Shown here in pieces: positions 10,695 to 21,147 of a stretch of 64,000 nt of DNA. Under the pieces are notes generated by a model. The model saw nothing but the letters and a program-made list of their open reading frames with translations, made no database searches and was not told the origin of the DNA. Both the position numbers and the translations under genes were made by a program. The DNA is from Primulina eburnea (Eukaryota; Streptophyta; Magnoliopsida; Lamiales; Gesneriaceae). The stretch spans positions 29,074,668 to 29,138,667 of the forward strand of contig NC_133110.1 in assembly GCF_022965805.1 (NCBI RefSeq), written 5' to 3'. Numbering within the stretch: the stretch's first letter is position 1; each line of letters opens with the position of its first letter.

Positions 10695-12659
10695 TGTAAG
10701 GCCTGAGAATTAATAATCTTTATTGACGCGATAATTGAGGATATGAGAATACATGTCATGTCATGAGGAGCATGACGAAATGCCAAGATTTTGACTCTGT
10801 TAATCCGGAATTATGAAATTTTAGTTGAGGTAACTATAGTAGGACCATATTGAGACGAGAAAGGGCAAAACTTTGCATTTCACAAGTTTCGGGCAGAACT
10901 AGTGGCGCCCGAGCGGTAGAAAGTGACCGCCCGAGCGCCAATGCTCAATAGGAAGATGTTCGGGCAGAAGGTGTGGCGCCCGGGCGGTAATTTATGACCG
11001 CCCGAGCGCCAGAAACTCGCATGACGGGCAGAACCTTCCGCGCCCGGGCGGTAAATTGTGACCGCCCGAGCGCCAAGGAGCATTACGGAAATGCTGGGAC
11101 AGAAAGTGACGCGCTCGAGCGGTACTTTCTTACCGCCCGAGCGCCGACCCAATTTCAGGAAAAATGACACGTTTTGTTTTCATGCAAGTGGGGATATATA
11201 TATGTTTCTCCTTCAGAATTCAGTAAGAACGAAGGAAGGGAATCGAAAATCTTTCAGAAAATTCTTACGCCTTTTTGGTTCAATCCGTCCGTCAGATTTT
11301 AAATCCGACTTCGGTACCGTGTTCCTATCGTTGTAGGCTACACGTGGACGTAAGTTTTACCATGTTTTGACATGTCTTGAAATTATGTTGTTGAAGGAAT
11401 CAGATATGATTCATATATGTTGTTTCTGGCATGTTAGACATCGTATAATTGTAAACGGATTTAAGAACGGACACCGTATAGAATTATTATGATTTTTCAA
11501 GCATGTGTATTGTTGGGAGATGCAGATTATGGGGAAATTAGGAGTGTGTTCTTGATGTATTGGATTGTAGAGAATATACTGATTTTGGTTAAGTTATTGG
11601 TATCGAGAATTACGTCGTTTTGTCGTTAAAAATTGATACCGATATTGATTATTGATAGTATATGTATCAACATTGCCATTTCAGATTGATATCGGTAAAA
11701 TTTGTCTTCGAGACTTCGACTACGACCGAGTGGTGCGACGAAAGGTATAAGCCATGTTTTGTTTGGGGAGATGTAACTCATATAAGATATTATTTGAGTT
11801 TCCCAACCAAAATCACATACTAGTATTATTAGGTATATTGTAACATGTTTATGAATTGTGTATAGTATTATATTCAACATTATAACATGTTTATGCTTTG
11901 ATTTCAGAATTGTATTCAAGCACGTATGATCAGTGTGATATTCAGATATGAATATGATTATACTTTGTTTACATATTGATAATTCATTGCATTTAAGATA
12001 GGAGAGTCGTTGACAGCCATTGTAAACTATCTAGATGTTCGGTGTATCTCAGCTTAGGAGCAGCCATGACTCCTATTGCAGCCATAGATACAGCTCAGAC
12101 CGAAGTCTAGGAATAAGACGTACAGTCATCCCGAGTGGGAGGGTAGGTGACAGCCATTGACGTCTTATTCATACGGGATCCCTAGAGTTCTAGTCGAGTC
12201 GAGTCCAGACATGGTTTGATTCGTATTGCATTGCATGTGCATATAATGTCATTCATGATAGCATGTTTCATGTTTACTTGATTATATGCATGTATACATG
12301 TTTATACTGGGATTTGTTCTCACCGGTTTTCCGGCTGTTGTTGTGTCTGTATGTGTGCACGACGACAGGTGGGGCAGGATCTGGGTCACGCAGAGGATGA
12401 GAGACAGGTATAGCGTGGTGATCACGGGCATAGCAAATGGCTAGTAGTTGTACTTTGTTATGTACTGTAGTTGAACACTGGATTGTTGAGTACGTACCAG
12501 ACGGGATATGTATGTTATGTGTTCATGTTGTAATTAAATAAAAATATGATGCTTATTTATATGCATTTGAGTTAATGTAAAAGCAAAAATTTGACCCACT
12601 TTTTATATTAATGATCCATTTAAATCCCAAAGAAAAGAGTTAGAGCCCGGGTCCCCACA
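10695..12659 (+). repeat. 3' LTR of element A
   Basis: It has the same length as the 5' copy and differs at roughly eight bases that I could see. One example is the third palindrome, where the 5' LTR has cccggacggtag and the 3' LTR cccgggcggtaa. It is followed by the TATTC target duplication at 12660-12664. Confidence 0.93.
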
Positions 12660-12979
12660 TATTCAAAATTGGTCATGCAAAATTATACAAGAGTGAGAAC
12701 TCTACATACAAAAATTTCAAGCATGCATGTTTTATGGACAAACAAATATCAAGAATACGATGCAACAAACAAGATACACTTAAATGAGAAGGAAATAAAA
12801 GTGTCCAAAGTTCAGGAAAAGGTCACCCTAAATGACAAACAATTACACCAACAGAGGATGATTTGACGAAACATGAGTCAGATATTCACATGAAATGAAG
12901 CTATTAAATGAATATAACTAACGAGGAAAAAATTAGAATCCACGAGTTCTTCAATAAAGGTGTGAAATCTCATTTCTGG

Positions 12980-13270
12980 TCATATGTCAGGCTGAAGAAA
13001 ATATTCAAATTCGAAAAAAAAATTAATATGGAAGGAGGCGGCTAAAGTGTTCGCTCCATCTGTATGTTTGGGACCATAAGCCAGATCAATTCCATTAAAT
13101 TTGGGGAAAAAAGGAAATGAAAAGATAAAATTAAAGCATACCTTGGCTTGAAGAGCTTCAGATTCTTTGAGAAAGAAATCGAACAAAGAATCCGATGATT
13201 TGGGAACGCACTTGTCCTCGTACAGGGCAAAATTTCTGGGATATTTCCCTCTAAAAGATAACGGTTTCAT
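12980..13270 (-). CDS. Possible exon of an unrecognised CACTA gene
   Basis: An ATG-started frame on the minus strand reads MKPLSFRGKYPRNFALYEDK and continues to EALQAK, where a GT that could be a splice donor follows (near 13141). It lies between the CACTA terminus and the transposase, where a second CACTA gene or an acquired host exon could sit. I do not recognise the protein. The frame could also be chance. Confidence 0.3.
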   Translation of the reverse strand: MKPLSFRGKYPRNFALYEDKCVPKSSDSLFDFFLKESEALQAKVCFNFIFSFPFFPKFNGIDLAYGPKHTDGANTLAASFHINFFFEFEYFLQPDI

Positions 13271-13479
13271 CTTGGCGAACCAAGGTCGTGAAGTTGATGG
13301 CTAGATCGCACGGTGGTCGGCCGGTCTTCCTTGGCGTTGAGAAGCGGCGGCATCGGCTTGAGATTTTGTGGGGAAGAGGGCGACGTAGCGCGGGAATGGG
13401 TTTGGGTTTTCTTTCTTTTTCTTCACTCTTTTATTACAAGTGTGTGTATTATAACATTACAAATTATTTTAAAAAAAAT

Positions 13480-13905
13480 TATACGATAACGGTTTTTGTA
13501 CAACCGTTGTCGTTAACCATATAAATTACTAAGAAAAAACCAGCTCAATGACAACAATTTAAACAAACCGTTGTCTTTGACCCTCGACAAAATCATATAT
13601 AGACAACGGCTTTTATAAACCGTTGTTGTAGACCAAAAAAACACGCTCATAGACAACGGTTTTTACGTATCCCAAAAAAACACGCTCATCTACAACGATT
13701 TTTATAAACCGTTGTTGAATCCAAAAAAATAAACACGCTATTGACAACGGTTTTTAAAAACCGTTGTTGTAGCCCAAAAAAACACGCTAATAGACAATGG
13801 TTTTTAAAAACCGTTGTCATAGACATATCTAAGACAACGGTTTTTAAGAAACTGTTGTCTATGAACGGGTTTTTGAGCCTACGACAACGCTATTTTCTTG
13901 TAGTG
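13480..13905. repeat. CACTA subterminal repeats and terminal inverted repeat
   Basis: The motif ACAACGGTTTTTA and its inverse TAAAAACCGTTGT occur repeatedly, often back to back, separated by variants of GTAGACCAAAAAAACACGC. The array ends with TATTTTCTTGTAGTG at 13905, which is CACTACAAGAAA on the minus strand. In CACTA elements such subterminal arrays bind the TNPA-type protein. Confidence 0.8.
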
Positions 13906-14807
13906 TCGGTTGAATGTCCTTTTCAACAATTGATGACGTGTACAGCTGAATGATCAGCTGATTCATTGGTAAGCTCACAACTGATTATATCAACTAATCA
14001 GTCAGTTGTCTTCGAAATTCCAGTTCAGCTGGTTTCAATTGCCTTCGATAAACTGCACATTAATCTTCAGTTGAGCAACTGTCCATTGATTTATGTAGTT
14101 TAGTTACTTCAAACTACTTGATCAGTTAATCCAATTAACATTTTTTGAACTGAAGATAACACTATTTGATAATCATAACGATTTTTTATCATGACAAATT
14201 TCGAAAATGGCCCACCAATAATCAATCATAACTAATGAAGCAAAATACTAACACACAAATACATTTTCCATGATTGTATCTACGGACATTGTATTGTTAA
14301 AATATCTTTAGAAATTTATTATTTTTTAAATGTTTTTTTTTTGTTTTATATGTAATAAAATATAAAAATAATATAATTTTGATGAGTCTAACATGCCCAA
14401 TTTAGATTTGATCCGTCGAGTTCGTGAGATGGGAGGGGTTTAAATTGAGTCGGGACGGGTTTGGCCAGACGGGCCCTAGACGACCTCGTTGTATCTGGAA
14501 ACTGAGCATAGAAAAGGAAATGAACTTCCTTGCCAATGTTTTCCTTCCACTCGATTTTTTAAGACAGAAAATGAGAAGGCAAATACAATTTTTTTTTTAA
14601 TCTTCTGTTCTCCTTTCCCAGCTGAATCCAAGTTAAATTTCATTAGCCAAGCTATAGATAAGTGACCGGGGAATATACAAAATAAAATTCCCTCTAGCCG
14701 AGGAGAAAAAAGGTTCACAGGCCTCGATGAACTGTTGGATTAAATGATGTAAATACAAAAGAAACGTGAATATAATATAACCTTTCATATCAGTTGCTAG
14801 ATATCAT
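13906..14807. other. Spacer between the CACTA end and DCL1, with a palindromic patch
   Basis: No gene is visible. From about 13940 to 14110 the sequence is dense in CAGCTGA/TCAGCTG and CAACTGA/TCAGTTG words in both orientations (for example ATCAGCTGAT and CAGTTGAGCAACTG). It looks like a decayed LTR segment of another element. From 14300 to 14450 it is AT-rich. The region should include the former 3' UTR and poly(A) region of the DCL1 copy. Confidence 0.4.
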
Positions 14808-15722
14808 TCATGTATACCATTTATTCAAAAGTTCCAGAAGGAGAACTGCAGCAGAATCCTTTGCTCTCTTGACACTCGGCATTGGATCCCCGAGGCATTC
14901 ATCGGTCCATCCTCTTATCAGAAGTATTAACACGCACTGCAAAGGTAAATCTTTTTGCATGTGCCTGACCGCCCTCATGTATACACCTGAAACGTGTTTA
15001 AAAAATCAATATAAATGAATATTTTCTTCGAGAACGACATTTTCAATTTACAAAATTCCACCTAGAAAAAGAGCTCTTACTGGTATATGCTGCATTGGCC
15101 AGTTTCTGCGCAATCAGGATATCATTCAAGGTCTGCCTGGTAAAACTTTGGCTACCATTCTTCTCTTTTCCGTCAATGTCACCATTCTCTTTGGCTTCTG
15201 CTAACTCCTTTTCTTCCAGAGCAACAAGAGCATTTCGTGCGGCCAGTTTTTGTGCCATTTTCTTTTGCGGATTGCTTGTGCTACCAACCTCTACACCATC
15301 AACATAAACTTTCACAGTAGCCAGGTTCCCACTACGAGTAGCTTTGTATTCTACACCTTTTGCTTGAAGCTGGCATCGCTCTTGTAATTCTCGAACATGA
15401 TGCATCCGGAGTGTTTCTGGAGTAACAATCGGGTTCAGCAAGGGCTGAAAGACCTGGAAATATACACCAATACATTCCAACTCAAACCTCCCAGCCCATC
15501 CCTTACAACATTATATAAACCAAGAAAATTCTGATGGGTTGCATTAATGAAGCTAACCTCCCATATAGATGCAGTAACACATCCGCCATCAAGGAAGATA
15601 GCCCCAGCAATTGATTCAGCAATATCTGCAAGAACTTTGGGAGCTTTGCAATCCCCTAAACCAAAAGAATTGAACCCAGGTTTTGAAGGTTCATTCTCAA
15701 CCTCTTTCACAAAATCCCGAAT
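14808..15722 (-). pseudogene. DCL1: DCL1 3' exons: end of RNase IIIb and the dsRNA-binding domains
   Basis: 15558-15722 holds FVKEVENEPSKPGFNSFGLG and ADIAESIAGAIF. 15081-15453 holds the first dsRBD (RELQERCQLQAKGVEYKA to NPQKKMAQKLAARNAL) and begins the second (FTRQTLNDI). A one-base loss near 15110 shifts the frame just after TLNDI. 14808-14986 holds the rest of the second dsRBD (HEGGQAHAKRFTFAVRV, WTDECLGDPMPSVKRA, LLLELLNK). An extra A near 14915, in GATAAGAGG, shifts the frame again and leads to an early stop. The original stop is TGA at 14808-14810. Confidence 0.9.
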
Positions 15723-15798
15723 CTGAAAGTGGGTTAAATAAAATAAAAGTAATGGACATATAACATCGATAGGTAAATGAAGCAAAAAAAATTCACAC

Positions 15799-16714
15799 CT
15801 GTTTCTCAAGGGAACTTGAACCATGACGAAGATGAGAATGAAGATTATGTTTGAAAGCCACGCGTGCAAAGTTCTCTTTATTTACAGCAGCCGCTCGCAA
15901 GTCTGTTAGACTTCCTGGAGGCAAATCTGTATATGTGAAGAATAAGTACCTTGTGATGAGATGATCCAGCAATGCATCGCCAACAAATTCCAGTCGTTGA
16001 TAACAAGACACTCCAGAAGATGGACGTGATGCATGAGTTATAGCTTCTGCAAGTAACCCTCTATCACTGAACTTGAAATTCAAAGAACCTTCTAATGAAT
16101 CAAAATCGATACTTCTCAGTATATTGTCTGGTACAACGCACGGTTTGACTGAGTATTTAATCTCTTTCAAACAAAATCAATCTCAATTCCAATCCATCTT
16201 ATTAGGTGGTTCGCAGCACACTTTCCACCTTCGACATAATAGACACTAACTAATGCTTCCACAACATCAGCCAGAGTTTTGCCGGAGAGCACACGATATG
16301 AGCTTGAGTCACTCTCAAGTTCCCCATCTTCCATTTTGTCTTCTTCATATTCATCATTATCGTGGAACTTTCTACTTAACCTCTCATCGGACGCTATTTC
16401 TTCATCAAAAAGTGATAACTCTGCTTCCTTGGTGTCCTCATCAAAGACAGGAAGCACCCCAGGTAAAGCCCATCTAGATGGAGCAAATCGATCTGCCTGG
16501 ATGTATGACTGAAGCCCTTTGTTCAGCGCATACCTATAAAGTGCCATGTTGCTTATCATTTTCTTTCTCATTTCAGTGAGCTGACCTTCATGTTTTTGGG
16601 GATATTTTAGAAAAAGAAATCTAATCACAACCCACTTAAGGTAAGCATCTCCTAAATGCTCTGCTCTTTCATAACAGAAGGTCTCTTGGCATGAAGTTGC
16701 AAGGCTTTCAAGAT
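15799..16714 (-). pseudogene. DCL1: DCL1 exon with both RNase III domains
   Basis: A single exon encodes RNase IIIa (ERAEHLGDAYLKWVV to TLADVVEALVSVYYVEGG) and RNase IIIb (QRLEFVGDALLDHLITRYLF). The second acidic pair of IIIb, ADIAESIAGAIF, is in the next exon (15558-15722). The catalytic Glu and Asp residues of both domains are present. The exon is out of frame with the one before it because a base is missing near 16698, after GCCTTG. The frame breaks again near 16168, between the two domains, where ...GIEIDFV meets a stop and the IIIb frame resumes. RNase IIIa and IIIb each cut one strand of the precursor in an active Dicer. Confidence 0.9.
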
Positions 16715-16789
16715 CTGTAAATAGACGGATCACAGATCAGGTATATGTTAACAGCAACTTTCATGAATCTTAATGGAATTCAAGAGTAC

Positions 16790-19033
16790 CTTTGAAGCCG
16801 GAACAGGATAATTAATGATATCCTTAAGTTGAACCGCAAGCAGCATGCTTTCAATTCTCCTCATAATAGATGGCAATCTTTGAGCACTCCTAACTAGTGA
16901 ACCAGGAAGAGGATGTACAAAACATAGTTCAGGAGGGAGGAAAACATAATATGTTTTCTCATGCGTCTCTTCAGATACAGCATCATGACCTATCATGGAA
17001 ACTTCCATGGGTACTCAAATAGCCAAAAAAAAATGATGAAACAAAAAAATTAACCAAATAGCATACCGTCTAAATGTTCGAACCGTGGGGATAAGAGATT
17101 CTTGCAATATGAAACACCACAGGCTTTTATTAGAGGTTGCTGTCTATAGATCAATTCAATCCCATACCTACAATTAATTTGGTCAGCAAGGTCACCATGC
17201 TGCTAGTAGAGAACGGAATTTGCTCAATGTTTGAAGGCTGGCTTCTAGTCTTCTAGCAACTAAAAGAAGCACATTCAAAACAAATTTTTTTTAAAAAAAA
17301 ACTTATAAACCACGTTATTCATAATCAAATGTGTTTCTCTCTCCAATAATTAGAATGATTAAGAAATCTGAAAAATTTTCAAATCCACAAGCAATAGCTA
17401 ACCCTTGCACACAAAATAGGTTAAAAGCAAAAGGAGCAAAAGGGTAGGGGATTGTTTCTTCGGATTTTTTAGTTGAGATTATTCTACTTAAAATCCCAGT
17501 TACCAGACTGTGTATCCACTTAAAAAATCAAATCTTCCTCACTATTAGAACATCATTCCGGAAACACAAAATACATCCATTTTTTGTCTTTCACCATCAC
17601 CGCATCATGCCAAAAACATTAACATATTTTAGATTTTTAATACCTCCTCGCAGTCCAAAAACCCAAAACTTTCAAAAAGCAAACATCACTACAGGATTCA
17701 AAATTTTCACATCAAACACTTCTCGAACTCTTTTTGAAACTCTCTAATTGCAAATTACAGAACCAAATCAAATGTCAACTGTTTTTATCCTTTTTTAAAT
17801 TCTTTTTCAACACACATTTTCCTGATTCTCAGCCAAAATCTTTCCAAGCTAGCACATATAAAAGTGAAAATTACCAATAAAAACAACCAGATACATGGAG
17901 GAATTCATAATCACACACATCATCTATGCAGTAGGGGAAGAGTTAACACAATAGATAGCAAATTCAAAGTGCAGGAAACATACTTTTGCTTATAATATTC
18001 GGCATAAGAACTGTACTCCAAAGGACTTAGGTAGCCTTCTTTCCTTGGGAATGAGTTCTCAGCTGTCATATCAAAGCGCACAGAATCAACCTAGAACCTC
18101 TTTCCAGAATGAACTGCAGTGACAATTTTTCCTCCCAGATCTTCAACCATAACACAACAATCAGCCATCATCAATTTTCCATTTGTTAAATCAACTTGCA
18201 AGGGTACTCTACTAGCATCGTGATGAGGTGCTAATCCAGATGCTTTGACCACATCGAACTAGGTAACATCTCTTCTGATCCCATAATTAGGATGGCTTTT
18301 CTGTTCATTGGCCATGCCATGGCGTAATTTTGCAAACCCATACTCTCTACGGTCTCCACCTAGTGTTTGCTCATTGGTGCCAAGGTAAACATCCGGTCTA
18401 GCTCTCTGAAGGGGATTACTCCATGCATCAGTCTTCGCAACTTTATCAATTAGAGCCCAGTCAAAATAAGCTTTACTGGATCTGCAGATTTTCCTCTAGA
18501 CAAAGGAACAAACAAATATGCTTTCGCAGTGTCCCAAGGAGTGTTGGATGGTTCAACATCCACATCCAATACAATGCTCATCAGGCGTACATGAAAGTTC
18601 TTAAGCAAAGTCAACTGTACACAGAAATTGTTAGTGCTTTCTCAATCTATCATTTCTAAACCAAGCACAGCAAAGTAAAGATTCAAAATAATCAAAGAAA
18701 AAATCTGCACACCTGGGTTTCTCTAATTTCTATCGCCCCCTCGCAAACAAGTGTAGCCTTTGTTATAAAAGCCCGAGCAATAAATAAATCCATCGACATT
18801 GATAATACCTGGCAAGTATAAGGGAGCAAATGAAGAACTCTACTGTTGTTGAGCTAAAAATAAAAATAAGATACCTCAGCATCCAACTCAGTGCCAAACA
18901 GTACTGCAAACTCTGACACTTGGTTTAGGAGGGAATCTTTTGAAAAGCCAGTATTTTCACATGTGACAGAGTACATGTAAAGATTAAAAATCTTGGATTC
19001 TTCGCGGCTTTGTCCAGATAATATCCACTCTCC
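16790..19033 (-). pseudogene. DCL1: DCL1 exons across the PAZ region, with two stops and a lost acceptor
   Basis: Exons are 18875-19033 (GEWILSGQSREESKIFNLYM), 18713-18808 (MSMDLFIARAFITKATLVCE), 17984-18614, 17067-17167 (GIELIYRQQPLIKACGVSYC) and 16790-16989 (TYYVFLPPELCFVHPLPGSL). The large exon 17984-18614 covers RPDVYLGTNEQTLGGDRREY and most of the PAZ domain. In it one base is missing near 18470, so the frame leaves FDWALIDKV. TAG replaces the codon before FDVVKASGL at 18259-18261, and TAG replaces the codon after SGKRF at 18091-18093. The acceptor before the first exon reads CTTTGCAT where CTTTGCAG is expected. PAZ anchors the 3' end of the RNA substrate in active Dicers. Confidence 0.88.
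18799..18886 (-). promoter_or_regulatory. Degenerate miR162 target site across an exon junction
   Basis: Joining the end of exon 18875-19033 (TTGGATGCTGAG) to the start of exon 18713-18808 (GTATTATCAA) gives the position of the miR162 site known in plant DCL1 mRNA. From memory the canonical site is CTGGATGCAGAG followed by GTATTATCGA, so this copy has three substitutions. In active DCL1 the site gives negative feedback by miR162. Here it supports the DCL1 identity and looks decayed. Confidence 0.65.
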
Positions 19034-19464
19034 ATGCAAAGAAAAAGGTAGTTATGTGCTTCTAAAATCCACAACAAAGCATGGACTGAAAATAGGGATA
19101 ATAAGGAGAATCCAGGACCAATAGATTGTTTATTTGATAGAAACATGGCATAAAAATACTGGAAGCCTCTGGCACCACAGGGCTCTAAGATCCCAACGGA
19201 AGATGTATCACAAGCAAAACATATAACCACTCTATTGATTCATTTATTCCCTTATAATCTTAGATTCACAACCTTGTTTCCTGTACATTTTCCAAAATCA
19301 ATGAAAAATGTTTATTTCTGCTGTCCAGCATAGGATGGTGACTTTCAACCTTTGTACCATATTTAGACAACAATAGTTCTGTGACTGAAATCTAGAGAAC
19401 TATCTTGTTTCTAATTAAGAACATTAATTTGTGACTTGTGAGTGGTTGACAGCATCATTGTCAT

Positions 19465-20596
19465 TGAAGAACCTAAAGGGGGGGTGAATAGGTTCTTTTA
19501 GGCCCTTTAGCGTTTTTAAAACGAGTTTGCAAAAATTGCAAGCGGAAGACTTGAGGGACAATCACAAATAAAATGAATGCGTAAAGTAAGTGCGTAAAAT
19601 AAATGCGTAGTAAAGTAAATGCGTAAAGTAAAGAGGGATAGAGATGTTTATGGAAGTTCGACGAAGAATCGTCTACGTCTCCCCTTCTCGATGAGGATCG
19701 AGGTATCACTATATCGACTTGGCTTTAGGAGCTCCAAGCTAGCTTTTACAACCACGCCTCGATGCGTCTACTTGGCCTTGAGGGCTCCAAGGATAGCCAC
19801 GAACTTTACAACCCACTCGAGAGTATTACTTTCACTCTTTTTCTACAACTCTTTTGATATTACAACTCTTTTAATCAACGCACACAAGAGATAGTAGAAA
19901 GCTTTGTAAGAGACAAGAGAGAGTGGAGTGGGATGTTTTAAAATGCATCCTCAAAGGCCTATTTATACTAGTCTTGGACGCCAAGGTTCGGATCTTCTGT
20001 TTTTGCTTCGGAACGTCCGATGTGATTGAAATCAATTTGCGTAATTCTGGGATGACTTCGGATCGTCCGTTCTTGACTTCGTAGGGTCCGAACATATGCT
20101 TCGGATGGACCGATCCAGCTTCGTTTCTTCCGAACGGTTCTTTCAGACAGTGTATGACCAGCTTCGGAAGGTCCGAACTCAAGTTCGTACCGTCCGAACA
20201 TTCCCGCGTTTCCAGAGATTTGAAATCTTCAACACTTCGTAGCGTCCGATCATGTCCTTCGTAGCGTCCGAAATCTTACTCAATCAATCAGTCAGATCAA
20301 TTTGTCTCCGCATTCAAGTGATTTGATTGCTTGTGTTCGGAACGTCCGATCACGTCTTCGGACCGTCCGAACTGGCTCCTCGCAGCTTCCGAACAGGCAC
20401 CTTTTCGGAACGTCCGAACCAACTTCGGATCTTCCGAACTTAACTTTGTTCTTAGTTTCCTGCATGCCTCAATATAAAACATTAGTACATTTTTAAGCCA
20501 AGTTTTGGTATCATCAAAACAAAAACTTTGGGATATGTTACAGCATTAAAAACATTAATCTCATCCTCGAGATTTGTATGCGTTTAAGGCGTAACA
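19465..20596 (-). repeat. 3' LTR of Copia H
   Basis: It starts TGAAGAACC and ends GGCGTAACA on the plus strand. It contains about a dozen TTCGGA-N2-TCCGAA-like palindromes (19987-20439) and a TATA box, TATAAATAG on the minus strand at 19959-19967, directly downstream of them in element orientation. Confidence 0.93.
19987..20439 (-). promoter_or_regulatory. Array of TTCGGA/TCCGAA palindromes upstream of the TATA box (Copia H)
   Basis: Repeated words of the form TTCGGAACGTCCGA, TTCGGACCGTCCGAA, TTCGGATCTTCCGAA and TTCGTAGCGTCCGA occur about every 30 bases. They form a promoter-proximal array in minus orientation, ending some 20 bases before the TATA box. The copy in the 5' LTR is at about 26231-26683. 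Two further copies lie at about 20942-20978, outside the LTR. Confidence 0.7.
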
Positions 20597-20612
20597 ATCT
20601 CCCCCTTTTTGA
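20597..20612 (-). other. Polypurine tract of Copia H
   Basis: On the minus strand AAAAAGGGGGAGAT directly precedes the 3' LTR start TGTTACGCC, as expected for the plus-strand primer. Confidence 0.8.
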
Positions 20613-21147
20613 TGATCACAAAACTTGGTTAAAAATTGAGAAACAATAATCAACATAATTCAAATTATTATTAAATAACTCCCCCTTAATCAAATAACAA
20701 GTCTAAGAGGTTGAATTAAGGCGAATTTATTTAATAACCATTTGATAGCAATTTTAACCAAATAAATTCTCCCCCTTTTTGTGATAAGCAAAAAGACATA
20801 AGCATAAAGAGAGACAAATAAACAGGTAAAATATCCACTAATAAATACAAGTCTTTTATACAATGATGCATAAAGATAAAATAAACAAAAATAACAAAAA
20901 CATAATCTAAGAATCCGCATCCCGCAACTCTCTATGGCTCGGTTCGGACGATCCGAACACGTTCGGTGGATTCCGAAGTAGCCAAGATGAGGAACACCTA
21001 AAATTTAAAATATTTAGCACATAAATGAATGTTGAGCCATAATTATGGATAAATACAATTAATTTGTATTATCCGACATTATAATGCTCACATTAATAAT
21101 ACTCCCCCTCAATTTAACAAATATGTACGAGAGTATTCGACTAGTGT
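20613..21147 (-). other. 3' non-coding region of Copia H
   Basis: About 530 bases between the pol stop and the polypurine tract. Several further AGGGGGAG tracts on the minus strand (near 20680, 20770 and 21103) resemble extra polypurine tracts. Two TTCGGA/TCCGAA palindromes lie near 20942-20978. No coding region is seen. Confidence 0.6.

Larger units (their letters stand above)
3842..12659 (+). mobile_element. Complete Ty3 (gypsy) LTR retrotransposon 'A', chromovirus-like
   Basis: The element has two 1965-bp LTRs (3842-5806 and 10695-12659), a PBS, one uninterrupted Gag-Pol ORF, a polypurine tract and a perfect 5-bp target duplication TATTC (3837-3841 and 12660-12664). By eye the LTRs differ at about eight single bases, so the insertion is recent. 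It sits inside the CACTA element in the opposite orientation to the CACTA transposase. Domain order (protease, RT, RNase H, integrase) and the C-terminal chromodomain-like segment fit Ty3 chromoviruses of the Tekay/Del type; the lineage name is an inference. Everything needed for movement appears present. Confidence 0.95.
579..13905 (-). mobile_element. CACTA (En/Spm) DNA transposon, left end outside the window, split by Ty3 element A
   Basis: The right terminus at 13905 reads CACTACAAGAAA on the minus strand, a typical CACTA terminal inverted repeat. Just inside it is a cluster of short subterminal repeats (13480-13900), also typical. A TNP2-like transposase lies further left on the minus strand. 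The element is interrupted by Ty3 element A (3842-12659) with a 5-bp duplication, and by a G-family LTR ending at 578. CACTA elements move by cut and paste through the TNP2-type transposase. This copy looks dead, because the transposase carries stops and two insertions. The left terminus is not visible. Confidence 0.8.

Noticed and set aside
13288..13524. Plus-strand frame near the CACTA end as a gene
   Set aside because: It runs into the subterminal repeats and shows no domain or conserved motif.
14808..19033. DCL1 frameshifts as sequencing errors
   Set aside because: Two in-frame TAG substitutions and a substituted splice acceptor are not indel errors, and nearby elements A and H keep long open frames. 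A few of the single-base indels could still be errors.
19619..20496. Small frames in the Copia H LTRs (also 25860-26740)
   Set aside because: They are duplicated exactly in both LTRs, lie over the promoter and palindromes, and show no protein similarity.
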